Assembly: GCA_002400495.2 (NCBI GenBank)
Contig: NVQL02000052.1
Coordinates: 1 to 64,000 of the forward strand
DNA: 64,000 nt
Source: Alphaproteobacteria bacterium
GTDB lineage: Bacteria; Pseudomonadota; Alphaproteobacteria; Rhizobiales; OSC116
Direction of reading: 5' to 3'
Shown piece by piece: positions 34,216-44,790 of the stretch (position 1 is its first letter; each line of letters begins with the position of its first letter). A program made the position numbers and the translations under genes. Below the pieces are notes generated by a model. The model did no database searches. It had not been told where the DNA came from and saw only the letters and a program-made list of their open reading frames with translations.

Positions 34216-36852
34216 ATGGAAGTATTACGACAAAATATACTAGAGAAATTAAAGTCGGCAGGTTGCCGACGGTATTTCTGCATCACCGCCTCTGCTGGTA
34301 GTGGCAAGAGCACGCTTTTGCGTCAGTGGTATGGCTTGCTTGAACAAGCCAATGTTCGTGTGAAGCTCATTCGGGCTGAAAATTATATAAATGATGAGCG
34401 GGCTTTTTTAAAGGCGTTGATTGCGGCGTGTGATGAACAGGCCTGTGAAAATACTGATTACAATTTAGAAGATATTGACACCATCGCTGAACTGTCTCAT
34501 CAGTTATTTCAATCGGCGAACCGATTGTCGAGCCGTTTTGTGCTGATCATTGATGACTTCCATAAAATAAAAACCGCATCAATGGTGCAAATATTAACCC
34601 AACTCATCAGCCTAGCAGATGTTAAATGGCTTAATTTGGTGTTGGCTTCGCGAATAAGTCCAGACTTGCCCGCATCCTCCCTACAGCTAAATTCGCAATA
34701 TTTCGAGTTGAACGATGAAGATTTCCAATTTTCAGATAGAGAGGTTCGCCATCTGTTAAACAATGAAAATGCCGAAATTTCCGAAGAATTATTTCTCGAT
34801 TTTTCTAAAAAAGTTCATGGTTGGGCGGTGGCACTTCGCTTGGCATTGGTTTTGGTGAGAGATGGTGCTTTGCCGCAGAAAAAAATACTTGAATTCTCGG
34901 GCACACAACGCGAAATGGCGCGTTATATTTCAGAGCATATTTTGGCAACTTTGAACAAGCAACAACAAAATTTATTGATAAAAGCAGCGGTTTTTCCCGT
35001 TATCCGCATGGATGTAGTGAGTGCATGCATTGGTGAAGATGAAGCCAATGAATTATTCACTTTGGTTCAAAATCTCGGCTTACCACTCGAATCTGCTGAT
35101 GTTGATTCTGGGCATATTCAACTGCATGCGGTTTTACTAGAATTTTTGGTTTCAAGAGCCGCATTTATGGGCATAAGCCTTGACGAATTAAGATGCAAAG
35201 CCGCAAAGTTTTTGGCAACAAAAGCTGAGTGGCGTAAAGCCATAGACTATGCCCTACAAGCCGAAGATGGGCAACTTGTTGGTAGCATTGCCGAGCAAGG
35301 CGGCGGGTGGCGGCTTATCTATCGCGGCGAAGGCGGAATGGTCGACCAATTTACAAAAATCGGCAAGCTGTTGGGCAATCTATATTTCCAATTCCCCAAA
35401 ACCAGTATGGGGCTTTCCATCGCGGCGGCAAAAAACGGCAATATCGATGTCGCAACCCATATTTTAGACAATGTGACGCAATCATTGAATGAAAATGACA
35501 GCGAAATTGCCGCCGAATGCCGATTGGTAACCGCGTTGATATCGCTTTATCAAGACAAGATTATAACCGACCAAGAAGGCGTGCAATTAGAAGCCGACAT
35601 CGTCAATATCGCGCAAGTGGATAATGTGCGCCTTGCCCTCACGCAGAACCTGCTGTGTTTCACGTCGTTAGAGCGCAATGATTTTAGCCGCGCCATTCAG
35701 TTTGGCCGCTTGTCGATTGCTAGTTTCCGAAATTCAGGCTCAGGCTTTGGGGCGGCTCATTTGCCATTACATATTGGGCAAGCCGAATATTTTTCGGGTC
35801 ATTTAGATAAGTCTCTCACCACCCTGCGCCAGCATAAAGATGCCTGTACAATTGCCTTAGGCGCCACTGCAGAACTTACTTTAATGGCAATCTCATTGTT
35901 AACTGAGGTTGAAATTGAGAATGGACATGTCGAAGGAAATCAACAACTTTTAGAAAACACATTTACCAGCTTAAGCCAGAGTGATTGTTGGTATGACCCG
36001 CTTTCGACCTCGTTTTTGTCGTCGTTAAGATTATGTATGTTGGCCAATGATTTTGAATCTGCCGAACGCCTGCTGTCCAAAGCCGATCAAGTGGCGTTTG
36101 AAAGAAAATATCGACGGTTTGAGCAGCTGATTAAATATTCTAGAATTAGAATGTTGCTCGGGTCTGATGCGGCCTCTTCGGCACGTACTTTATCGAGCGT
36201 TTATGGTCTGCAAGAAAATTTTAGTGATGACGATATAAAGCGAAATTTAACTTATAATTTACGAGGCAGTTTTCCCGCTTCATTGCGTGCCAGAATTCTC
36301 ATCGAAGATGGTTACCCCGATGAGGCAGATGAATTGATTCAAAAAATATTGCGCCACACTATAAGCATCAACCATGTTCCGCGCACCGTTCGGTTGCATT
36401 TATTGCGCCTTCACGCGCTGCTAAATATGAATAAAAAAGCCCAAGCCACAAAACTGCTTGAATCAATATTGTTACAATATCCAGTTGAACAATATAGGCT
36501 TTCATGTTTGGAAGAAGGCGAAATAGTGATCGGTTTTTTAGCCCAACATTTGTTTAAAATCAACCGCATGGTGCCTTATTACAATAAATTAGATGGCTTG
36601 GTGCAATTGTCAAAAAAACTTCAATCCAACCATTTGGGTGATGAAAAAAGACATAAATTTACCGACAAAGAAAAGCAGGTATTGACTTATTTAGATGGCG
36701 GCCAACCCAATAAAACCATTTCGAGATCTATGGACATTAGCGAAAATACGGTGAAATTTCATATGAGCAATATTTTCAGAAAATTGGATGTAAAAAGCCG
36801 CACAGCTGCTGCCATTAAAGCCCGCGAATGGGGGCTGATCGAAAATACCTAA
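34216..36852 (+). CDS. MalT-like LuxR-family ATP-dependent regulator
   Basis: An 878-residue STAND-type regulator. Walker A is TASAGSGKST (about 24-33) and Walker B VLIIDDFHKI (about 109-118). A long helical, TPR-like sensor region spans roughly 330-800. The C-terminal LuxR HTH begins HKFTDKEKQVLTYLDGGQPN and includes SENTVKFHMSNIFRKLDVKS. Such proteins activate catabolic operons when an inducer and ATP are bound. It stands immediately upstream of hyuBA and the polyamine-type importer and is their likely activator. Confidence 0.9.
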   Translation: MEVLRQNILEKLKSAGCRRYFCITASAGSGKSTLLRQWYGLLEQANVRVKLIRAENYINDERAFLKALIAACDEQACENTDYNLEDIDTIAELSHQLFQSANRLSSRFVLIIDDFHKIKTASMVQILTQLISLADVKWLNLVLASRISPDLPASSLQLNSQYFELNDEDFQFSDREVRHLLNNENAEISEELFLDFSKKVHGWAVALRLALVLVRDGALPQKKILEFSGTQREMARYISEHILATLNKQQQNLLIKAAVFPVIRMDVVSACIGEDEANELFTLVQNLGLPLESADVDSGHIQLHAVLLEFLVSRAAFMGISLDELRCKAAKFLATKAEWRKAIDYALQAEDGQLVGSIAEQGGGWRLIYRGEGGMVDQFTKIGKLLGNLYFQFPKTSMGLSIAAAKNGNIDVATHILDNVTQSLNENDSEIAAECRLVTALISLYQDKIITDQEGVQLEADIVNIAQVDNVRLALTQNLLCFTSLERNDFSRAIQFGRLSIASFRNSGSGFGAAHLPLHIGQAEYFSGHLDKSLTTLRQHKDACTIALGATAELTLMAISLLTEVEIENGHVEGNQQLLENTFTSLSQSDCWYDPLSTSFLSSLRLCMLANDFESAERLLSKADQVAFERKYRRFEQLIKYSRIRMLLGSDAASSARTLSSVYGLQENFSDDDIKRNLTYNLRGSFPASLRARILIEDGYPDEADELIQKILRHTISINHVPRTVRLHLLRLHALLNMNKKAQATKLLESILLQYPVEQYRLSCLEEGEIVIGFLAQHLFKINRMVPYYNKLDGLVQLSKKLQSNHLGDEKRHKFTDKEKQVLTYLDGGQPNKTISRSMDISENTVKFHMSNIFRKLDVKSRTAAAIKAREWGLIENT

Positions 36853-36862
36853 TGTTAGCCCT

Positions 36863-36874
36863 ACCCATATGGGT
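36863..36874. promoter_or_regulatory. palindrome upstream of the hyuB operon
   Basis: The perfect 12-bp palindrome ACCCATATGGGT lies in the 97-bp gap between the MalT-like regulator and hyuB, some 75 nt before the hyuB start, a position suited to an activator or autoregulatory site. Assignment to the upstream LuxR-type protein is inference. Confidence 0.4.
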
Positions 36875-36949
36875 GGTTATGTATAGGCACAAAAAATGTT
36901 TTACTTGTTCATACTTTGAATTTTGTAAAAATATTGAGTGTTTGGATAG

Positions 36950-38671
36950 ATGTTAAATCCCAAAATAAACGCAGATGATGGCCAGTCAATTGACCCCATT
37001 AGCATGGAGATCATCCATGGTAAATTACTAGCCTTGGTTAATGAAATGGGCATCGCTATGCAACGCACCAGCATGAGCCCGGTTATCTACGAAGTGTTAG
37101 ATTTCGCCTGCGGTTTGTGTGATACCGAGTTTAATTTAATTGCCCAAACCAATGGCATCACCTTGTTTACTGGTACTTTTTCCGCACAGCTAAAATCTGT
37201 CGTCGAGGAATATGAAGGCCAAATTCAACAAGGCGATATTTATGTAACAAACGATCCATATCGAGGAGGCACCCACGCTTGCGACTTTGCCATTATCCGC
37301 CCCATTTTCAGCCATGGTGTGTTGGTGGCATATGCTTTAAACGTCGCGCATTGGGTCGATATTGGCGGTGCTGTGCCAGGCAGTCTACCGCCCGATGCAA
37401 CATCTGTATTTCAGGAAGGCTTGCGTCTGTCGCGCATACGCTTGGCAAAAAACGACATATTAAACCCAGAAATTGTTAGAATCATTACCGAAAACACGCG
37501 TTTACCCGAAATCGCGCTGGGTGATTTAAACGCCCAAATGGCGACGGTTAGAATTGCCGAATCTCGTTTGATGGAGATTATCGACAAATATGAATTACAA
37601 ACCGTGAATGATGCCTTCCAAAATATTTTGGTAAAATCTGAACAAAAAAGCCGCGCAACTGTTTTGGATTTACCAGATGGCATTTATACCGCCACAGATA
37701 TTGTTGATGGCGATGGGGTGACGACCGACCCGATAAATGTGCAAGTTAAAGTTACGATTAGTGGCGAGCGGATCATTGTTGATTTTACAGGCTGCCCGCC
37801 TGCTGTGGCTGGGCCGATCAATTGCGGGCGCGGGGCATTGAGTTCGGCGGTAAAAACCGTATTTAAAGCTTTGGTCGCGCCGCATGAGCCATCAAATGAA
37901 GGTTGGTTTCGGCCATTGGAAGTTATTGCGCCATCTGGCACTATATTCACTGCCGAAAAACCCTCGCCAACAGGTTGGTACTATGAAGGCTCCGTACAAG
38001 CTTCTGAGCTGGTGTGGAAGGCATTGGCAAGCCTATTGCCCGAACGCTTCTCGGCGGGCTCTTACTCGTCATTATGTGTCATTTATCTGAGTGGCCACAC
38101 CCAAGATGGCGAAGAATTTATTCACATCGAACCAACCCACGGTGGTTGGGGCGCTTGCCAAGACCGCGATGGCGCAAATGCGGTTATTTCTCTCACCGAT
38201 GGCGATACGTTTAATTATTCAATTGAATTGCTACAAGCCAAATTCCCATTGCGGGTAAAAACCTATGCATTAAATGTCGAAGGCGGCGTTGGCGCAGGTC
38301 GTTACCGCGGCGGCTATGGGATCATCAGAGAATATGAAATTTTGGCCGACAATACGCTTTTGACAGGTAGTTTTGGCCGCAACCAAACCCCGCCGTGGGG
38401 CATTCATGGCGGGCAAGAGGGTTCTACTAACCGCTTTGAGGTGATTGATGGCAAAACGGGTGATGTAGCAATTTATGGCCGTTTAAATGAAAGAAAATTA
38501 TTTAAAGGTGATGTAGTGCGCATCATCACTGGCGGCGGCGGCGGTTGGGGCAACCCATCCGAAAGGCCAGAATCCGAGATAAAAGCCGATATCGATTTAG
38601 GCCTTTTGTCAGCAAAACGCGCTTATGCCGAATACGGTTATAAAGTTGCTGAGGGGGGATGTGATGATTAG
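36950..38671 (+). CDS. hyuB: hydantoinase B / oxoprolinase family protein
   Basis: A 573-residue HyuB. Family features are IDPISMEIIHGKLLALVNEM, the metal-binding region YVTNDPYRGGTHACDFAIIRP, and the glycine-rich GGGGGWGNPSERP near the C-terminus. It pairs with HyuA, which starts 8 nt before its stop, to form an ATP-dependent amidohydrolase or carboxylase acting on a cyclic amide or ketone. The substrate is not given by the sequence; possible candidates from context are N-methylhydantoin or 5-oxoproline-like compounds. Confidence 0.92.
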   Translation: MLNPKINADDGQSIDPISMEIIHGKLLALVNEMGIAMQRTSMSPVIYEVLDFACGLCDTEFNLIAQTNGITLFTGTFSAQLKSVVEEYEGQIQQGDIYVTNDPYRGGTHACDFAIIRPIFSHGVLVAYALNVAHWVDIGGAVPGSLPPDATSVFQEGLRLSRIRLAKNDILNPEIVRIITENTRLPEIALGDLNAQMATVRIAESRLMEIIDKYELQTVNDAFQNILVKSEQKSRATVLDLPDGIYTATDIVDGDGVTTDPINVQVKVTISGERIIVDFTGCPPAVAGPINCGRGALSSAVKTVFKALVAPHEPSNEGWFRPLEVIAPSGTIFTAEKPSPTGWYYEGSVQASELVWKALASLLPERFSAGSYSSLCVIYLSGHTQDGEEFIHIEPTHGGWGACQDRDGANAVISLTDGDTFNYSIELLQAKFPLRVKTYALNVEGGVGAGRYRGGYGIIREYEILADNTLLTGSFGRNQTPPWGIHGGQEGSTNRFEVIDGKTGDVAIYGRLNERKLFKGDVVRIITGGGGGWGNPSERPESEIKADIDLGLLSAKRAYAEYGYKVAEGGCDD

Positions 38672-40721
38672 ATTGGCAACTGATGTCGGCGGCACTTTCA
38701 CCGACCTTTTAGGCTATGACGAACAAACGGGCAAAGTTTACAGCGCCAAAAGCCTAACCACGGTATTAAATCAATCCGATGGCGTGATGAATACCATTAA
38801 AACTGCCATTAAAGTTGATGGTTTAAACACGCAAAATGTTGATTTTTTCGTGCATGGCGGCACAACCGTCATCAACGCCATTACCGAGCGAAAAGGCGTC
38901 AAAACTGCATTAATTACCACCAATGGGTTTCGTGATGTTCTCGAAATTGGCCGCGGCAACCGACCTGATTTGTACAATCTTAAATTTCGTAGCCCGCAGG
39001 CCTATGTCAATCGTCAATTGCGGTTTGAAATTGACGAATTTACCGATTCTGAAGGGCAATCAGTTTCAGAACCTAATGTCAGTGAGCTTAAAAAAATTGC
39101 GGCAGAACTCAAAAAAATGAAGGTGGAATCTGTCGCCATTATGTTTATTCAAAGCTATGCAAACCCGCATAATGAACAAGTTTGTAAACAAATATTGGAA
39201 GCGCATTTACCAAATGTATCGATAAGTTGCAGTCATGAAATCACCCGCCTATGGCGAGAATATGAGCGTTCAAATACAGTTGTATTGAATGCCTATGTCA
39301 AACCAATTATCAATAAATATTTTCATAGTTTGGAGCAGGCTCTTGATGCCCAATCGCTCACCTGCCCGCATTATGCCATGTTATCTAATGGTGGGGTTGC
39401 TTTGTTTAAACAGGCGGTCGAAACACCGCTAAATTTAATTGAATCTGGCCCATCAGCAGGCATTGCAGGCGCGGCGAGAATCGGCGAACTGATCGGCGAA
39501 AAAAACATATTGGCATTTGATGTGGGGGGCACGACGGCAAAATGCTCCATCATCGTCGGCGGCAAACCTATCGTGTTTTCAGATTATAAAATTGAATGGA
39601 CGCGCCTCTCGCCAGGCTACCCCGTGCAAGTGCCTGTGGTGGATATTGTCGAAATTGGTGCAGGTGGCGGCTCGATTGCCTATATCGATGAGCAAAACAC
39701 CCTGAAAGTTGGCCCCAAGAGCGCAGGCGCAAGCCCTGGGCCCGTATGTTACGGCTTAGGCGGCACCGAACCTACGGTGACTGACGCAAAGCTTATAACA
39801 GGTGTTTTGGACGCCGAAAATTTTGCTGGCGGCGAGTTTAAATTAAATTTATCCTCCGCCCGCGCCGCTATGGTTAAATTGGCTGAGCAGCTTGAGCTTA
39901 GCGTTGCCGAAACAGCGCAAGCGATTATCGCCGTGGCCGAAGCTAATATGATTAATGCCCTCAAATTGGTAACCATTCAACGTGGGTATGACCCGCGCGA
40001 ATTCACGCTGGTCATTTCGGGCGGTGCAGGGCCGATGTTTGCGGCCAGTTTGGGCAAAGAATTAAACGTAAAACAAGTTGTTATCCCACCGCATGCAGGT
40101 ATTTTTTCGGCATGGGGCATGTTGGCGGCACGGCCACGGGTCGACCTGCGCAAAACATGGTTCAAAAAGCTTAATCAAAATGCCATATCTTCGCTGCATT
40201 CGCTAATTGACACACTAAAGCAAGAGGCGCGCGCTTATTTCGAAATCTCCAATGATCAAAATATTGATTTTCAAGTTTCATTGCAATTGCGCTATCAAGG
40301 CCAAGAGCATTCGGTCACCACACGAATTCATTCTGATATTTTAACTGACGATATAAAACATGCTTTTCACCAAGCCCATAAAACCGCTTACTCATTTAAT
40401 CTAACCGACGCAGCCATAGAAATAACCGGTGTGCATGTGGTCGGCGAATTAGACAGCCAAGTGATCACCAACCCAGATATAAAAGATGAAAATTGGCAAA
40501 TAGAAGATGCCATAGTGGGGCATAGAGAGGTTTATTTGGGCGCAGATATGGGGTGGCGTAAATGCCGCATATTGTTGCGCGATAAAATGCCGCTTAACTT
40601 GGCTATAGATGGGCCGCTTTTGGTCGAAGAGCCAACGACAACAACATTAGTTTTGCAAAATCAACAAATTATACGCAACTCGCGCGGTATATTGATTTTA
40701 AAAACAATAGGCGGTATTTAA
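38664..40721 (+). CDS. hyuA: hydantoinase A / oxoprolinase family protein
   Basis: Start ATG 38664, behind GAGGGGGG, gives 685 residues; the longer frame extends into hyuB. The acetate/sugar-kinase-like ATP site is split into LATDVGGTFTDLLGY and LAFDVGGTTAKCSII. Other HyuA marks are VHGGTTVINAITERKGVKTA, LIESGPSAGIAGAARIG and GGAGPMFAASLGKEL. It couples ATP hydrolysis to turnover of the HyuB substrate. The transporter ATPase gene follows after 2 nt. Confidence 0.93.
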   Translation: MIRLATDVGGTFTDLLGYDEQTGKVYSAKSLTTVLNQSDGVMNTIKTAIKVDGLNTQNVDFFVHGGTTVINAITERKGVKTALITTNGFRDVLEIGRGNRPDLYNLKFRSPQAYVNRQLRFEIDEFTDSEGQSVSEPNVSELKKIAAELKKMKVESVAIMFIQSYANPHNEQVCKQILEAHLPNVSISCSHEITRLWREYERSNTVVLNAYVKPIINKYFHSLEQALDAQSLTCPHYAMLSNGGVALFKQAVETPLNLIESGPSAGIAGAARIGELIGEKNILAFDVGGTTAKCSIIVGGKPIVFSDYKIEWTRLSPGYPVQVPVVDIVEIGAGGGSIAYIDEQNTLKVGPKSAGASPGPVCYGLGGTEPTVTDAKLITGVLDAENFAGGEFKLNLSSARAAMVKLAEQLELSVAETAQAIIAVAEANMINALKLVTIQRGYDPREFTLVISGGAGPMFAASLGKELNVKQVVIPPHAGIFSAWGMLAARPRVDLRKTWFKKLNQNAISSLHSLIDTLKQEARAYFEISNDQNIDFQVSLQLRYQGQEHSVTTRIHSDILTDDIKHAFHQAHKTAYSFNLTDAAIEITGVHVVGELDSQVITNPDIKDENWQIEDAIVGHREVYLGADMGWRKCRILLRDKMPLNLAIDGPLLVEEPTTTTLVLQNQQIIRNSRGILILKTIGGI

Positions 40722-40723
40722 GC

Positions 40724-41800
40724 ATGGCCATTTCAATAGATATTGACGGCATAAGCCGAAATTTTGATGGGGTGAAAGCGCTGGATGACATTCAGCTCGA
40801 CATTAAAGCGGGAGAATTTTTCACGCTGTTGGGTTCATCTGGTTCGGGCAAAAGTACATTATTGAGAATCATCGCTGGTTTCGATCAACCGACAAATGGC
40901 AGCATTCGGTTTGATGGTAAGAATATTTTAAACGTTCCTGCTAGTAAGCGCTCATGCAATACAGTGTTTCAAGATCTTGCGCTGTTTCCACATATGACGG
41001 TTGAAGAAAATATCGGTTATGGCCTTAAAGTACGCAAAGAGCCTGCGGCACAAAGACAACGCAAGGTGAAGGATATTCTTGAACTTGTCGATTTAGGCGG
41101 TTATGGCGACCGAAAAATAGCCATGATGTCTGGCGGGCAACGCCAACGGGTTGCCCTCGCCCGTGCCTTGGTTATGGAACCTGGCATATTGCTTTTGGAT
41201 GAACCACTGACTGGTCTTGATGAAAGATTACGCCAACAAATGCGTGATGAATTTAGCCGTTTGCACAAAAAAACAGGTGCGACTTTTATCTTGGTTACCC
41301 ATAATCAAGACGAGGCGCTGAGCTTGTCCGACCGCATGGCCATCATGCATTTGGGAAAATTAGAGCAAGTTGGCACGCCTGATGAGTTTTTAAACCACCC
41401 TCAAAATGAATTCGTTGCCAAATTTGTTGGGCTAGAAACCATCCTAACCCCCTCAAACATTTCAGTGATTAATGATAATTTAGAGATCAAAATAGCCGAT
41501 CAAAAACTAACCATTCCCAACACCGAAAAGGTCGAGAACGTCACTCACATTGCCGTCAGATCAGACCGAATCTTGGTAGCTGCAAACGACGGCAACGGTT
41601 TGAACGCCAAACTAATCAGCAAAAACTTCCGCGGTCGCACATATGAATGTGTTTTCAAACTGAGCGACGGCCAAAAAATCACTGCCAATATAGCCATCGA
41701 AAACTTTAAACCAGAATGGAAAGAAGGCACTGATTTAACCTTAGAATTTGAATTCGGAGCCTTAATTCCGATAGGCAAAACCAATAATAAAAGAGCATAA
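40724..41800 (+). CDS. spermidine/putrescine-type ABC transporter ATPase (PotA family)
   Basis: A 358-residue ATPase with Walker A GSSGSGKST, signature MSGGQRQRVALARAL, Walker B LLLDEPLTGLD and switch VTHNQDEAL. A TOBE domain fills the C-terminal 100 residues. Two nt downstream of hyuA. It powers the importer formed by the next three genes, whose ligand is probably what HyuAB or the downstream enzymes degrade. Confidence 0.92.
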   Translation: MAISIDIDGISRNFDGVKALDDIQLDIKAGEFFTLLGSSGSGKSTLLRIIAGFDQPTNGSIRFDGKNILNVPASKRSCNTVFQDLALFPHMTVEENIGYGLKVRKEPAAQRQRKVKDILELVDLGGYGDRKIAMMSGGQRQRVALARALVMEPGILLLDEPLTGLDERLRQQMRDEFSRLHKKTGATFILVTHNQDEALSLSDRMAIMHLGKLEQVGTPDEFLNHPQNEFVAKFVGLETILTPSNISVINDNLEIKIADQKLTIPNTEKVENVTHIAVRSDRILVAANDGNGLNAKLISKNFRGRTYECVFKLSDGQKITANIAIENFKPEWKEGTDLTLEFEFGALIPIGKTNNKRA

Positions 41801-41840
41801 TAAATGCCGAAAACTTAAATAAAATAAAAGGAGAGCGAAA

Positions 41841-43007
41841 ATGATACGAAGACCAACAAATCATCTGCTAAGTAATATGAACCGCAGAAAAATGCTAAAA
41901 CTCAGTGGCGCAACTGCTGCTGGCCTTGGCGCAAATATGATGATGCCAAATTCAGCTTATGCCGCCGATGGTGGCGACATCGCCTTTTGGGGCACAGGCA
42001 CATTGGACATTGGCGATATGTGGGATCAAGCCAACAAAGACGCTGGCTTGAATGTTTCCTTCATCGACAATGGCAACGACCCAGGGCCAATCGTTGCACG
42101 TCTAGTTGCAGGCAATGCCAATGCCATTTACGATGTCAGCGGCCTACAGGGCGGTGCTGAACGTGAACTTGCCCAACAAGGCGCAATCGCCCCTTGGGAT
42201 GTAAGCAAAATTCCCAATTACGACAAAGTATGGCAATGGGCAAAAGACATCCCATTCCTTTATAATGAAGGCAAACAATATGGCCTACCGGGTGTGGTGA
42301 ATGCCGACTCTATTATTTATCGCAAAGATAAATTGGGCATTGTTGACAGCTATGGCGTTATTTTTGATAAAAAGCTTAAAGGCCGTGTGGCGATGGAAGA
42401 CGCGTGGATTAACTCCGCCATTTTCACCGCTATGTATCTTAAAGAGTCAGAAAATGCTGACATTAAAGAGCCTGGTAACTTATCTGAAAGTGAACTCGGC
42501 TTGGTGATGGAATTCCTCATCAAACATAAAGTTGATGGTCAGTTCAGAACTTTCTGGAATGGTTGGGAACAAGGCGTTCAGCTAATCGCCGATGAAGAAG
42601 TTGATGCCATGACAGGTTGGGAGCCGATTGTGCTTGAAGGCCAAAAACGTGGTCTTGATGTGGCTTACGCCGAACCCATCGAAGGCTATGAAGGTTGGGG
42701 CAATAACTTGCTGTTACATAGCGGTGCAGTGGAACGCGGCCTTAGCGATGCAGCGCATGAATTCGCCAACTGGATTTATGGCGGCTTCTATGGCGCACAA
42801 TTGTCATTATCGCGCGGTTATGTTGTGCCAAGTGACTTAAATGTCGAGTATGCTAAAGCTCATTCCGACATAATCAATGCCGATAAGGTGGCCGAAGTGA
42901 CCGAACATGTACGTAACAAATTCTCAGGCAAAATCTACTGGCAGAATACCCGCCCTGATAATTTCCAGCTTTACGAACAATGGTGGCAAAGGCTGCGTAA
43001 TGCATAA
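41841..43007 (+). CDS. PotD-like substrate-binding protein with twin-arginine-type leader
   Basis: A 388-residue binding protein; AAAGGAGAG precedes ATG 41841. The leader carries NRRKMLKLSG (Arg 15-16), then a mildly hydrophobic stretch ending near AYA-AD, so export by Tat is likely. The mature part follows the PotD/PotF plan (VARLVAGNANAIYDVSGLQG, QYGLPGVVNADSIIYRKDKL). A second ATG at 41877 is also possible. By family it binds a polyamine-like or quaternary-ammonium compound. Confidence 0.9.
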   Translation: MIRRPTNHLLSNMNRRKMLKLSGATAAGLGANMMMPNSAYAADGGDIAFWGTGTLDIGDMWDQANKDAGLNVSFIDNGNDPGPIVARLVAGNANAIYDVSGLQGGAERELAQQGAIAPWDVSKIPNYDKVWQWAKDIPFLYNEGKQYGLPGVVNADSIIYRKDKLGIVDSYGVIFDKKLKGRVAMEDAWINSAIFTAMYLKESENADIKEPGNLSESELGLVMEFLIKHKVDGQFRTFWNGWEQGVQLIADEEVDAMTGWEPIVLEGQKRGLDVAYAEPIEGYEGWGNNLLLHSGAVERGLSDAAHEFANWIYGGFYGAQLSLSRGYVVPSDLNVEYAKAHSDIINADKVAEVTEHVRNKFSGKIYWQNTRPDNFQLYEQWWQRLRNA

Positions 43008-43065
43008 ATAGGTTGATACGTCCGTGCTTTTGGTCGATATTTTAACTAGTGATTGGAATTTCTAA

Positions 43066-43923
43066 ATGTTTCAAATAAAGCGCGGACTATCACTCGCCAT
43101 CCCAGCTTTTTTGCTGTTGGCCATTGTTGGGTTCATTCCCTTGCTCATCATCCTTTATTGGAGTTTTTGGGCTTGGGATCCCTCAACATATTGGATCAAG
43201 CCCGACCTATCCTTCGATGCCTATTTAGCCATCGGCGAGGTCGGCAGGTGGACGGTTTTACTCTCAACATTCGGCAAAGCTTTCTTTGCCGCTATTCTAT
43301 GCCTATTGGTCGGCTATCCTGCCGCCATGGCCATTCATTTTGTGGCCACGAGCCGTTGGGCATTTATTTTAATGGCTCTGTTCACCATTCCATTTTTCAT
43401 GTCATATCTCATACGCGCATTTTCATGGCGTTTGGTGCTGGGCCGCAAAGGCCTGATTAATAATTTTCTAGTGGATATCGGCATTGTCGATCAACCCATC
43501 GATTGGCTATTGTTCAGCGATTTCGCAGTTATGGTTGGCTTGGTGGCGTCCTACCTGCCCTTCGTTATTTTCCCACTTATCCTTTCCATGCAACGCGTAG
43601 AGCCTAATTTCATCGCTGCCAGTCAGGATCTAGGTGCAAGTTTTCTGCGCACCTTATTCACCATCATCATCCCGCTCACCAAACCTGGCATATTCGCAGG
43701 GTTTCTATTCGTATTCGTCATGTCCTCAGGTTCTTCTACCGAAGTTAAAATGCTAGGCGGCGCAGGTGAATCGATGATTTCAATTATGATCAACGACGTC
43801 ATGCGCGTGGTCAATTTCCCGCTGGCATTTGCCATTTCAGGCGTTACGATTGTTTTACTGCTCGGCATCATCATCGTTGGCAACCGCGTGTTTGGCCTAA
43901 CAAAATTGTTTGAGGACGTCTAA
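43066..43923 (+). CDS. PotB-type ABC permease
   Basis: A 285-residue permease with about six hydrophobic segments. It contains YPAAMAIHFVATSRWAFILM, PFFMSYLIRAFSWRLVLG and an EAA loop around FIAASQDLGASFLRTLFTII. It overlaps the second permease by one base (TAATG). Confidence 0.92.
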   Translation: MFQIKRGLSLAIPAFLLLAIVGFIPLLIILYWSFWAWDPSTYWIKPDLSFDAYLAIGEVGRWTVLLSTFGKAFFAAILCLLVGYPAAMAIHFVATSRWAFILMALFTIPFFMSYLIRAFSWRLVLGRKGLINNFLVDIGIVDQPIDWLLFSDFAVMVGLVASYLPFVIFPLILSMQRVEPNFIAASQDLGASFLRTLFTIIIPLTKPGIFAGFLFVFVMSSGSSTEVKMLGGAGESMISIMINDVMRVVNFPLAFAISGVTIVLLLGIIIVGNRVFGLTKLFEDV

Positions 43924-44726
43924 TGACTATTGGTTTCGAAAGCAAAATTGTAAGAAGTGCCATTTGGGGTCTCACTGCCATTGCCTTGCTGATTATTTAC
44001 CTGCCACCATTTTATTTATTGGCGATATCATTCAACCCTGCCCTGCAACCTGCTTTGCCAAATTTAAGCGACGTCAGTTTAAAATGGTATATAGAGCTAG
44101 GTTCCGAGCGTGGCCTGCTGGCTGCACTTAAAGAATCTCTGCTCATCGCCACAGTCACCGCAGCAATCTCGACCATCACAGCACTTTTAGCCGCGTTGGC
44201 CTATTTAGAATTGGGTCGTATGCGCAATGCATGGTTTATGTTGGTCATCACGCCGATGTTTGTGCCGGGTGTCATTCAAGGCCTAGCGCTTTCAGTTTTG
44301 CTCAACCGCGCCGAGATCGTACCCTATTGGGGCACTGTGGTTTTGGGGCATATTCTATGGTCAATACCTTTTGCCTTCACCGTCATTCTCACCAGCTTAG
44401 CCGTGGTTAAAAACAACTATTTATTGGCCGCGGCCGATTTGGGTGCCACATGGTGGCAACGGGTCGTGGATATTATTTTCCCGCTGATAAAACCTGGTAT
44501 TGCAGGGGGCATAATTTTTTCATTCCTCTTGTCATTAAACGAATTTTCTCGCTCAAGCTATCTTGTTGGCCGTCAAAACACCCTGCCACTCACCATGTTT
44601 GGTAAAATGAATTCAGGCGCCACTCCCACCATTTATGCCCTATCTGGCATTATATTTATGTTTTCAGTTTTAGCCGTTGGTGGGTTCATGTATTTGCAAT
44701 CGAGACAAAAAAACCTAAAAAAATAA
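43923..44726 (+). CDS. PotC-type ABC permease
   Basis: A 267-residue permease with six hydrophobic segments. The periplasmic WYIELGSERGLLAALKESLL and the EAA loop LLAAADLGATWWQRVVDIIF are typical of PotC, and the C-terminal half has FSFLLSLNEFSRSSYLVG. Last gene of the importer; the dehydrogenase gene follows after 64 nt. Confidence 0.92.
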   Translation: MTIGFESKIVRSAIWGLTAIALLIIYLPPFYLLAISFNPALQPALPNLSDVSLKWYIELGSERGLLAALKESLLIATVTAAISTITALLAALAYLELGRMRNAWFMLVITPMFVPGVIQGLALSVLLNRAEIVPYWGTVVLGHILWSIPFAFTVILTSLAVVKNNYLLAAADLGATWWQRVVDIIFPLIKPGIAGGIIFSFLLSLNEFSRSSYLVGRQNTLPLTMFGKMNSGATPTIYALSGIIFMFSVLAVGGFMYLQSRQKNLKK

Positions 44727-44790
44727 CAAAACCACCTATGTTCAATTTGGAATAAACCTTTATGCTATTGTATAGAATTAAGGGGATGTA